From contig CAKOWI010000004.1 in the NCBI GenBank assembly GCA_934122275.1, positions 25,319 through 89,318 of the forward strand: a stretch of 64,000 nucleotides of DNA, given 5' to 3'. The notes beneath the pieces were generated by a model. That model ran no database searches. It was not told the origin of the DNA and saw only the letters and a program-made list of their open reading frames with translations. Numbering within the stretch: the stretch's first letter is position 1; each line of letters opens with the position of its first letter. Below, in pieces: positions 8,759 through 15,661 of the stretch. This stretch comes from an uncultured Bacilli bacterium (GTDB lineage: Bacteria > Bacillota_I > Bacilli_A > RF39 > UBA660). A program made the translations under genes and the position numbers.

Positions 8759-8772
8759 TTTTTACTATAGCA
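8759..8772. repeat. attP arm, right copy of 14-bp inverted repeat
   Basis: TTTTTACTATAGCA, the exact reverse complement of 4684-4697, lying 15 bp inside the right core. A partial local hairpin (CTATAGTAA ... TTACTATAG) also forms here. Confidence 0.8.
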
Positions 8773-8775
8773 TTT

Positions 8776-9477
8776 TTAGTATACGACTTTATTTGTATTA
8801 ACAAGCCAAAACTTATTATCGGTATTTTGTCTTAAATAATCTTCATAAATGGTAGTAAATTCAAACACCTTTTCATGTTTTACTAATTCCTTTGCCATCA
8901 TTGCCATATCATAAGCAGATGAATAATGATTAGCTTCGTCTAATCCAACAGCATTTTTAAAATTAGTATCTTTAAGATTTAGTTCTTTAGCTTTTTTATT
9001 CATCTTAGATACGAATTTTTCTTCTGTACCCCCTATTTTTTCAGCAAAAACCACTGTTGCGTCATTAGCAGAACCTACAGCTACTGCCTTAAATAAATCC
9101 TTTACACTCATTTTTTCATTAGACTGTAAAAATATTTGGGAACCACCCATGGAAGCTGCATGTTCACTAGTAACTAAAGTATCGTTCCATTTTAACTTTC
9201 CTTTTTCTATTTCTTCTAGTATTAATATCATACTCATTATTTTAGTCATAGAAGCTGGGGCATATCTATCATGAGAATTTTTTTCATATAATACCCTACC
9301 AGTTGACTCTTCAATTAACACAGCACTTTTACCATCACTTAAAAGTTCTTTTTTCTCCTCTTTAGAATCAACTGCATTGTTATCTTCCGTTTTATTAGGA
9401 ACCGTAGTTGTTTCTGCTAAAATAGAAGAAAGAAAAACAAAAAAGCAAATAATAAAAAGACATATTTTCTTCATCAT
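8776..9477 (-). pseudogene. dacF: 5' part of interrupted D-Ala-D-Ala carboxypeptidase
   Basis: 233 codons encoding a signal peptide (hydrophobic residues 4-20), a short Lys/Glu-rich linker, and the front of a class A low-molecular-weight penicillin-binding protein. The SxxK motif is SMTK (in YAPASMTKIMS, near residue 77) and the SxN motif is SAN (in AVGSANDATV, near 135). The KTG motif is absent: after FWLVNTNK the frame enters the inserted element and stops within three codons (VVY). The normal continuation is at 4149-4664. As it stands, the periplasm-side enzyme that trims pentapeptide side chains cannot be made complete. It follows the PBP gene, so it belongs to the dcw-side operon. AGAGG precedes the tandem ATGs. 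Confidence 0.9.
8788..8798. repeat. Right att core (11-bp direct repeat)
   Basis: TTTATTTGTAT, identical to 4665-4675. It covers the conserved codons for Thr-Asn-Lys of the carboxypeptidase. Confidence 0.85.
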
Positions 9478-9519
9478 AACACCTCTAATAAAAAATATGT
9501 CTTATTAAATCATTTATTA

Positions 9520-11643
9520 CTAATTAAGTGTAACTGTCATATCACTTGTTATAACAGTACCTACACCTATACTTTGACTTTGTACATATCCCGTACATAA
9601 GATTTCATACTTTATTCCAAGTTCATCTAATACGATACTAGCATCTTTAACAGAATAATTAGTTAAATCAGGCATAGTAATATTTTTATCATTAGTAAAT
9701 ATAAATACCTTTTGCTTAGTATTAATGCTCGTATTTTGTTTTGGATATTGGTTTATTACTTTATCACCATTACCAAATATTATATATGTAGCATTCTTAC
9801 TATTTAAATCATTTTTTACTTGTTCTACTGTCTTATTTTTATAGTTATCTAATTTATAAGAAGATATATCTTTATTTATTTCGGGAGATTTTTCAAATAT
9901 CTTTAAATATTTTGCCGTATCTTTTACTATGGTTTTAACTGTTTCTGGTAAAACATTAGAATCTTTACTTCTTTGCATTGCAACATATATTATTACTTCT
10001 GGATCATCTTTAGGATACATTCCAGAAAAGGAAGTAATATAATCATGCTTTCCTTTAAAGTATTTACCTGTTTTTGGATTAGCTATCTGAGCTGTACCAG
10101 TTTTTCCTATTAAATCATATCCATCTAATTTATATTTACTACCAGTAGTTTCTGATGAATCACTGTTAACAACTTTATACATTAAATCCTTTATTTTATC
10201 TACAGTTTGACTAGAAATTACTTTTTCTCCTTCTTTTTTCTTAGCTTCATAAGTAACCTCTTCAGTACCTGAATTTACTGTTTTTTCTACTATATAAGGT
10301 GTAAGTAATGTACCATTATTAGATATTGATGTTAATGCTTTTAATTGCTGTATTGGAGTCGTTGTAATACCTTGACCAAATCCAGCATTTACAACTTCAA
10401 CATCATATTTAAAGTTTACTTTTCCAGAATACTCATTTGGTAAATCAACATCAGTTTTAGCTCCAAAACCTAACTTTTTATAAAAGTCCATAAGTGTTTT
10501 TCTAGATAGATAATTCTTTATCATATTAGCTACACATGTATTAGATGATAAAGTATATCCTTTTTGATAACTTATTTCGCCCCAACCTGTTTTATTCCAG
10601 TCACTAACTACGTCATCACCGATTGTATATGGTGCTGTATAACAAGTCTGATTGTATGGATCAAAGTTAGAATTTGTTTCTATAGCTGCCATATAACTAT
10701 ATGTTTTCATAACAGAACCTGGTTCATAAGTATATGAAACTAATGGATTTAAATAATTACCTATATCCTTAGTATTTGGATTAAACGTAGGTGATGTTGC
10801 ACTACCTAATATCTTACCTGTTTTCGCATCCATAACAACTGCTATTATCCAATCTGAATTAGAATCTTTCTCAGCCTTATTAACAACGGTTTCTAAAGAC
10901 ATTTGAACGTTTGAATCAATAGTTAGATAAACATCGTTACCATCCACTTTTTCTTTTCTTATCTCATTAGAATTAGGAAACTTATAACCATTTATGTCTT
11001 TTTCGTACTTAACATATCCATTAGTACCAGTCATAACATCATTATATTGTTTTTCAATACCCATTTCGCCAGTCATATTTCCATTATCATCAGTCTTAGT
11101 ATATCCTACTATATATGATAAAAAAGTGTTATTTGGATAATATCTTTTATGAGTTGTTATAAAATCTATTCCAGGAAGTTCTAGTTTTTCTATTGCCTCT
11201 TTTTGTAGTTCTGTAAGGCCTTTTCCACTTGCACCAAACTCTACTTGATAAGCTTTTTTATTAAGTATTTCAAGAATTTTTTCTTTAGATAAATTTATAA
11301 CAGTAGATAACTTTTCTGCAGTAAGTTCTTTATCCGCAACATGCTGAAGAGTACTAAATCCCTTACTTCTTGATTCATCTAAGTATGCTATTAAAGTATA
11401 AGAATTTATTGTTTGTGCCAATACTTCTCCATTAGAATCATATATATTTCCTCTTAGGGCATACAAAGTTTCTTCTTTAGTATTTCTTCTACTAGAAAAT
11501 TTCTTTAAGTTAATTCCATCTACAGTCCCGGATATAGTTAAATACCCTAATTGTAATATTAATCTAAAAAGAAAAAGAAAAAATATTAAGGTAAAAACTT
11601 TAGCTAATACATTTTTGTTTTTATTTAATATTTCTCTTTTCAT
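9520..11643 (-). CDS. Division-type penicillin-binding protein (class B transpeptidase) with PASTA domains
   Basis: A 707-residue class B PBP that cross-links peptidoglycan, of the FtsI/PBP2B/SpoVD type. One N-terminal membrane anchor (about residues 15-37) is followed by the RGNIYDSNGEVLA dimerisation start. The transpeptidase domain has SVMK (active-site Ser near residue 309), SSN near 366 and KTGTAQI near 514. Two C-terminal PASTA repeats (from about 590) are visible through the SYKLDNYKNKTVEQVKNDL and MPDLTNYSVKDASIVL openings. Position after ftsL in the dcw cluster supports septal function. ATG 11641-11643 follows AAGGGTGA. Whether it serves division only, or also a spore-like wall, cannot be read from sequence. 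Confidence 0.92.
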   Translation of the reverse strand: MKREILNKNKNVLAKVFTLIFFLFLFRLILQLGYLTISGTVDGINLKKFSSRRNTKEETLYALRGNIYDSNGEVLAQTINSYTLIAYLDESRSKGFSTLQHVADKELTAEKLSTVINLSKEKILEILNKKAYQVEFGASGKGLTELQKEAIEKLELPGIDFITTHKRYYPNNTFLSYIVGYTKTDDNGNMTGEMGIEKQYNDVMTGTNGYVKYEKDINGYKFPNSNEIRKEKVDGNDVYLTIDSNVQMSLETVVNKAEKDSNSDWIIAVVMDAKTGKILGSATSPTFNPNTKDIGNYLNPLVSYTYEPGSVMKTYSYMAAIETNSNFDPYNQTCYTAPYTIGDDVVSDWNKTGWGEISYQKGYTLSSNTCVANMIKNYLSRKTLMDFYKKLGFGAKTDVDLPNEYSGKVNFKYDVEVVNAGFGQGITTTPIQQLKALTSISNNGTLLTPYIVEKTVNSGTEEVTYEAKKKEGEKVISSQTVDKIKDLMYKVVNSDSSETTGSKYKLDGYDLIGKTGTAQIANPKTGKYFKGKHDYITSFSGMYPKDDPEVIIYVAMQRSKDSNVLPETVKTIVKDTAKYLKIFEKSPEINKDISSYKLDNYKNKTVEQVKNDLNSKNATYIIFGNGDKVINQYPKQNTSINTKQKVFIFTNDKNITMPDLTNYSVKDASIVLDELGIKYEILCTGYVQSQSIGVGTVITSDMTVTLN

Positions 11644-11655
11644 AAAAAATCACCC

Positions 11656-11934
11656 TTATTTTTGAATTACAACAATGTTATCATTATTATACTCCAAACC
11701 TTCTTGTGCTGCAACTAATTGCATATTTTCTAATGATATTAATTCATTAACTTTCATAGTTAAACTTTCATTAACCTTCTCTTGTTTAGTAACAGTTTTT
11801 TTAAGTTTTTCAACCTCTATATTAATTGAAGATAGCTGTGCTTTAAAGAAGAAAATGGAAACAAAAACACAGAATAATGTAGTAACTGTCAAACTAACAA
11901 TTGTTTTTTGATATCTTCTTTTTTTCTTTGCCAT
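11656..11934 (-). CDS. ftsL: FtsL-like cell-division protein
   Basis: A 92-residue bitopic protein: basic N-terminus (AKKKRRYQK), one membrane helix (about residues 12-32), then a leucine-spaced coiled coil and a short EGLEYNNDNIVVI tail. Size, topology and place between rsmH and the PBP gene match FtsL, which links the division PBP to DivIC and the FtsW-PBP2B complex. Sequence conservation in FtsL is low, so context carries the call. The ribosome site AAAGGAG lies just upstream, and only three bases separate it from rsmH. Confidence 0.82.
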   Translation of the reverse strand: MAKKKRRYQKTIVSLTVTTLFCVFVSIFFFKAQLSSINIEVEKLKKTVTKQEKVNESLTMKVNELISLENMQLVAAQEGLEYNNDNIVVIQK

Positions 11935-11937
11935 ATA

Positions 11938-12864
11938 TTATTCTCCTTTTTCTTTAATAGCTACTCTAAGTGTTGCACTCCTACTTCTTTTATTAAATTC
12001 TATTTCTTCTTTACTTGGTTTTATCTTTTTTAGTACCCTAATATCAGGTTTATATTCATCTGGTATACTAGGAAGATTTTTTACCAATTCATCTATCTTT
12101 GATCTTTCTTTAAATACTTCCTTACAAATTCTATCTTCTAATGAATGAAACGTAATAACCGCAATTACACCATCTTTTTTTAATATATCTATAGCATCAT
12201 TTAATGCACCAGGTAATATACTAAGTTCTTTATTTACTTCTATTCTAATTGCTTGGAAAGTTCTTCTAGATGGATTAGTAAGTCTTTTATATTTAGCTGG
12301 AACTGCATTTGATATAACATTAGCAAGTTCAAGCGTTGTTTTTATTTCTTTTTCATTTCTAGTTTTTTCAATTTCTCTTGCAATCTGTTTTGCATATTTT
12401 TCTTCGCCATACCTACTTATTATTCTATATAAATCATTAAAAGAATAATTATTTACTACATCGTAAGCGGTAAGACTACTTGACTTATCCATTCTCATAT
12501 CTAAGTAAGCATCTTCGTGAAAACTAAACCCCCTAGACGCATCATCAAGTTGAGGAGATGAAACTCCTAGGTCAAACATAATACCGTCAACTTTGTAAAC
12601 ACCTCTTTTAGCAAGCTCACTTTTTAAATTGGAAAAATTACTTGCAATAATACAAAAATTGTTTCCAATTTCGCTTAATTTGTTTTCACTATACTCTCTA
12701 GCTTCGACATCTTGATCAAAAGCATAAAGCATTCCCTTTTTTATTCTCTTTAAGATTGCACTTGAATGACCAGCATAGCCTAAGGTACAATCAACGTATA
12801 TTCCGTCTTCTTTTATGTTTAAAGCATTTATTGTTTCTTCTTTAAGTACACTAATATGTTTCAT
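11938..12864 (-). CDS. rsmH: 16S rRNA (cytosine(1402)-N4)-methyltransferase RsmH
   Basis: 308 residues, the usual size for MraW/RsmH, which methylates C1402 in the decoding centre using SAM. Visible signatures are HISVLKEETINAL at the start, DCTLGYAGHSSAIL (SAM-binding loop), FDQDVEA, MFDLGVSSPQLDDASRGFSF near residue 100, NPSRRTFQAIRIEVN near 220 and VITFHSLEDRICK near 255. The start ATG directly follows the mraZ stop, and its GGAGG is inside mraZ, so translation is probably coupled. Confidence 0.97.
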   Translation of the reverse strand: MKHISVLKEETINALNIKEDGIYVDCTLGYAGHSSAILKRIKKGMLYAFDQDVEAREYSENKLSEIGNNFCIIASNFSNLKSELAKRGVYKVDGIMFDLGVSSPQLDDASRGFSFHEDAYLDMRMDKSSSLTAYDVVNNYSFNDLYRIISRYGEEKYAKQIAREIEKTRNEKEIKTTLELANVISNAVPAKYKRLTNPSRRTFQAIRIEVNKELSILPGALNDAIDILKKDGVIAVITFHSLEDRICKEVFKERSKIDELVKNLPSIPDEYKPDIRVLKKIKPSKEEIEFNKRSRSATLRVAIKEKGE

Positions 12865-13299
12865 CTAAACCTCCACATTATCAAATAAAGATTCAGCTAA
12901 ATCTGACATATTTTCTTCATTTTCTTTAAACATAACATCAAATTTTTCCCTCGACCAAATTTCTAATCTGTCATTCATACCAATTACTAAGCATTCTTTG
13001 TTAAGATTTGCATAGCTAACAAGTGGAGTTGGAATTATCATTCTTCCTTGTTTATCTAAAGTACAATTAGTTGCACCTGATAGAAAAAACCTTAAGAATG
13101 ATCTAGCATCTTTTTTAGTAAACGGAAGATTCTTCAATTTTTCAACTAACTTTTGCCACTCTACGTTAGAATATACGAATAAGCATCCATCAAGTCCTCT
13201 TGTAATCACAAAGGACTCACCTAATTCTTCTCTAAATTTAGAAGGCATAACAAGTCTTGCTTTATCATCTATATTATGATGAAATTCTCCCATTAACAT
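12865..13299 (-). CDS. mraZ: Transcriptional regulator MraZ
   Basis: 144 residues with two SpoVT/AbrB-like MraZ repeats: GEFHHNIDDKARLVMPSKFR at the N-terminus and ATNCTLDKQGRMIIPTPL in the middle. MraZ forms ring-shaped oligomers that bind repeated GTGG-type boxes at its own promoter and control the dcw operon. The start ATG at 13297-13299 gives the usual MLMGEF beginning; a GTG four codons earlier lies inside the operator. Four exactly spaced boxes upstream support autoregulation. Confidence 0.96.
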   Translation of the reverse strand: MLMGEFHHNIDDKARLVMPSKFREELGESFVITRGLDGCLFVYSNVEWQKLVEKLKNLPFTKKDARSFLRFFLSGATNCTLDKQGRMIIPTPLVSYANLNKECLVIGMNDRLEIWSREKFDVMFKENEENMSDLAESLFDNVEV

Positions 13300-13307
13300 A
13301 TTATCCC

Positions 13308-13342
13308 CCACAATCTACCACTTTGTTCCACTGGTTACCACT
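13308..13342 (-). promoter_or_regulatory. MraZ operator: four GTGG boxes at 10-bp spacing
   Basis: On the coding strand, AGTGG occurs at 13338-13342, 13328-13332 and 13318-13322, with a fourth GTGG at 13308-13311. All are in exact 10-bp register. MraZ operators in E. coli and mollicutes use three or more such boxes one helical turn apart. The array starts just downstream of the -10 and reaches the start codon, so bound MraZ would block initiation. Confidence 0.88.
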
Positions 13343-13372
13343 ATAATATCACATTATTTAAGTAATTGTCCA
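13343..13372 (-). promoter_or_regulatory. Promoter of the mraZ/dcw operon
   Basis: -35 TGGACA (13367-13372), 18-bp spacer, -10 TATTAT (13343-13348), reading toward mraZ and immediately upstream of the MraZ boxes. Confidence 0.7.
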
Positions 13373-13405
13373 TAATATTCTTCCAAAAAAATCATCATTT
13401 TTTTC

Positions 13406-13419
13406 ACTTTACGTAAAGT
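13406..13419. repeat. 14-bp perfect palindrome ACTTTACGTAAAGT between mraZ and yidD
   Basis: ACTTTACGTAAAGT lies in the divergent mraZ/yidD spacer, flanked by copies of ATCATTTTTTT at about 13394, 13425 and 13450. It could be an operator; no protein is identified. Confidence 0.4.
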
Positions 13420-13481
13420 AAAAATCATTTTTTTCAAACATAATACTATCATTTTTTTATTATAAATGTTAAAATATTATC

Positions 13482-13718
13482 ATGATTAAAAAAATATTAA
13501 TAAAGGTTATAGATTTGTATCAATTAATTCCTGGAAGTTTTCATGGATATTGTAAACATGTTCCTACATGCTCAGAGTATACTAAGGAAGCAATTGAAAA
13601 ATATGGTGCAATAAAGGGAAGTTTTCTTGGAATTAAAAGGATACTAAAATGTAATCCATTTAGTAAGGGTGGATATGATCCAGTGCCTAAGTATGATAAA
13701 AGGAGAATAAAAAGATGA
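13482..13718 (+). CDS. yidD: Membrane protein insertion efficiency factor YidD
   Basis: 78 residues. It contains the hallmark CxxxPTCSEYT element (CKHVPTCSEYTKEAIEKYG), GSFLGIKRILKCNPF and GGYDPVP motifs of YidD, a small amphipathic membrane-associated protein that assists YidC-dependent insertion. No clear Shine-Dalgarno precedes ATG 13482; the nearest promoter-like TAAAAT is only about seven bases upstream, so the message may be leaderless or have a very short leader. The stop TGA overlaps the start of the next gene by four bases. Confidence 0.93.
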   Translation: MIKKILIKVIDLYQLIPGSFHGYCKHVPTCSEYTKEAIEKYGAIKGSFLGIKRILKCNPFSKGGYDPVPKYDKRRIKR

Positions 13719-14587
13719 AGAAGAAAATTTTAATGATAATAGGTTTAATAATAATATTACTAAGTTTTACAGGATGTAGCAAGGACGATACAGAAAGTGT
13801 CATGACAACATATACAAGTGTTTATCCAGTTGAGTACATATTAGATAACCTATATGGTGATAAAATGGCTATTTATGGTATATATCCAGATGGTACTAAT
13901 TATACTAACTACAAACTTACAAATAAACAGTTAAGTGATTATAGTAAGGGTGATTTATTTGTTTATAATGGTACAATAAAAAAAGAAAAAGATTATGCTG
14001 CTTATTTAATAAATAAAAATAAAAAAATAAAGATAATAGATGCATCTTTAGGAATGAATTATACAAATGATGTAATTGAAACATGGCTTAATCCTTCTAA
14101 CTATTTAATGATGGCATCTAACATAAAAAAAGGATTAGAAGAATACATAAATGAAGAAATAGAAAAGAAAGAAATTGAAAAAAATTATGAAAAGTTAAAG
14201 CTAAATCTAACACAAATTGATGCTGAATTAAAAAGCATAGCTAATAACTCAAATAATAATATCTTAATAGTTGGAAGTGATACATTTAAGTATCTTGAAA
14301 AATATGGATTTACCGTAATATCTCTAGAAGAAAATGATAATTTAACAGATAAAACACTTGCTGATGTTAAAAAGATCTTCTCTAATAAAATGGCTAGCTA
14401 TATTTTTCTCAAAGATAATGATGAAGAAAGTAAAACCGTTAAAACTTTAAAAGATAAGTATAATATTCAAATAGCTAGAATAAATTCTTTATATACGTTA
14501 AGTGCTACAGATAGAAAAGATAAAAAAGACTATAACAGTATTATGATGGATAACATAAATTCAATAAAATTAGAAGTTAACAACTAA
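13715..14587 (+). CDS. Zinc/manganese-type substrate-binding lipoprotein
   Basis: 290 residues. A lipoprotein signal peptide ends in LLSFTGC (Cys near residue 21), followed by a domain that looks like the ZnuA/TroA cluster A-I fold: TSVYPVEYILDNLYGDK near the start, DLFVYNG, then ETWLNPSNYLMMASNI and a C-terminal lobe with NILIVGSDTFKYLEKYGF and DVKKIFSNKM. The usual metal-binding histidines (HxWxxP in ZnuA) are not obvious; the motif reads ETWLNP here, so ligand and function are uncertain. No ABC permease or ATPase gene is adjacent. It is translationally coupled to yidD and ends in a strong terminator. Confidence 0.7.
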   Translation: MKKKILMIIGLIIILLSFTGCSKDDTESVMTTYTSVYPVEYILDNLYGDKMAIYGIYPDGTNYTNYKLTNKQLSDYSKGDLFVYNGTIKKEKDYAAYLINKNKKIKIIDASLGMNYTNDVIETWLNPSNYLMMASNIKKGLEEYINEEIEKKEIEKNYEKLKLNLTQIDAELKSIANNSNNNILIVGSDTFKYLEKYGFTVISLEENDNLTDKTLADVKKIFSNKMASYIFLKDNDEESKTVKTLKDKYNIQIARINSLYTLSATDRKDKKDYNSIMMDNINSIKLEVNN

Positions 14588-14603
14588 TTGTTAACTTCTT
14601 TTT
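14573..14603 (+). terminator. Rho-independent terminator after the lipoprotein gene
   Basis: An 11-bp perfect stem GAAGTTAACAA/TTGTTAACTTC with a CTAA loop, followed by a T-run. Confidence 0.85.
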
Positions 14604-14619
14604 AAATAAAAAAACTAGC

Positions 14620-15144
14620 TTATTTGCTAGCATCTATTCCAGTTTCAATATAGTCTTCGCCCTTAAATGGTTCAGTTCTTAATAAATCTCTATAGTTTTG
14701 TTGTCTTAATACTTCATATACCATAATAGCAGCACAATTTGATAAATTTAATGCCCTAACTTTATCGGTCATAGGAATTCTTAAGCAATGTTCTAAGTCA
14801 TCTTTTAAAATATCAAGTGGTATTCCACTACTTTCTTTTCCAAAAACCAAATATATATTTTCATCTTTATTACTATAATCAAATGAAGTATGGGGCTTTT
14901 TGCCATATCTAGTTAAATAATAAAAAGTTCCTTTATTTTTACTTTTAAAGTCATCCCAGTTTTCGTATACAGTATAATTACAATTATCTATATAGTTAGC
15001 TCCGCTTCTTTTTATATAACTTTCATCTAGTGAAAAACCAAGTGGTTTAATAAGATGAAGATGTGTGTCAGTTGCAGCACAAGTTCTCATTATATTTCCA
15101 GTGTTTCCTGGAATTTCCGGTTCAAATAAAACTACATTAATCAT
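14620..15144 (-). CDS. trmL: tRNA (cytidine/uridine(34)-2'-O)-methyltransferase TrmL
   Basis: 174 residues of the SPOUT class. Motifs: NVVLFEPEIPGNTGNIMRTC at the N-terminus, LHLIKPLGF, LVFGKESSGIP near residue 100 and RIPMTDKVRALNLSNCAAIM near 135, which form the knotted SAM site. TrmL methylates the wobble ribose of certain tRNA-Leu. A short stem (CTAGC/GCTAG followed by a T-run) overlaps the stop codon and probably ends transcription. The start overlaps the upstream gene by eight bases. Confidence 0.95.
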   Translation of the reverse strand: MINVVLFEPEIPGNTGNIMRTCAATDTHLHLIKPLGFSLDESYIKRSGANYIDNCNYTVYENWDDFKSKNKGTFYYLTRYGKKPHTSFDYSNKDENIYLVFGKESSGIPLDILKDDLEHCLRIPMTDKVRALNLSNCAAIMVYEVLRQQNYRDLLRTEPFKGEDYIETGIDASK

Positions 15145-15595
15145 TTATGATTCCTCTTTCTGTAAGTGAATTTACTATATCAGTTTCACTTTTTAATGTA
15201 TCACAATTAATTACATCAGTAATTGTTCCATCCTTATATATAACTAACTCAGGTGCATTTTGATATACTGGATCTACCTGATTAGTACCATTTATATTTA
15301 TATATATAACATCATTTTCTAGATTATGTTTCTTTACTACATTAATAAAGTTTTTCTCAAATGTAAGTGAAGTATTTTCACTACTATTAGAAACATAAAT
15401 AATTATTTTAGGTTGTTCTAGTACATAACTATTTATTTCCTCATATTTTATTTCAGTTAAATAACTATCAATCTTAGAAACCGATAAATCATTTTGTTTC
15501 TTATTACTGTATAATTTTAATGCTACTAATAATGCAAACAATGTAAACAAACACATTACTATAAATAATACTATCTTTTTATTTTTTTCTTTCAT
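15137..15595 (-). CDS. Membrane-anchored thioredoxin-fold-like protein
   Basis: 152 residues: one N-terminal membrane helix (about 7-27), then a soluble domain with a strand KIIIYVSNSS, helix, strand VIYININ, and a PELVIYKDGTITDV ending that resembles the cis-Pro region of thioredoxin folds. No CxxC is present at the expected position (SNSSENTS instead), so redox activity is unlikely. A good AGGAGG precedes the ATG. The family assignment is by pattern only. It is co-transcribed with trmL. Confidence 0.5.
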   Translation of the reverse strand: MKEKNKKIVLFIVMCLFTLFALLVALKLYSNKKQNDLSVSKIDSYLTEIKYEEINSYVLEQPKIIIYVSNSSENTSLTFEKNFINVVKKHNLENDVIYININGTNQVDPVYQNAPELVIYKDGTITDVINCDTLKSETDIVNSLTERGIIND

Positions 15596-15661
15596 GTTTT
15601 GGCCTCCTATATAATTTTATTCTAACACATTTTTTTTAATGAATAAAGAAAAAAGAGTTAA

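Larger units (their letters stand above)
4676..8798. mobile_element. 4,123-bp serine-recombinase integrative element inserted in dacF
   Basis: The element sits between two identical 11-bp cores (4665-4675 and 8788-8798) that split a carboxypeptidase gene. It carries a large serine recombinase, a coupled 37-aa ORF, an AlbA_2/ATPase-type protein and an SseB-domain protein, all on the minus strand. No relaxase, replication, capsid or terminase gene is present, so it is a small integrative element, not an intact ICE or phage. Just inside the cores lie TGCTATAGTAAAAA (4684-4697) and its exact reverse complement (8759-8772). Circularising the element brings these together around one core, as expected for a serine-integrase attP. 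Excision would restore the carboxypeptidase frame. Confidence 0.88.
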
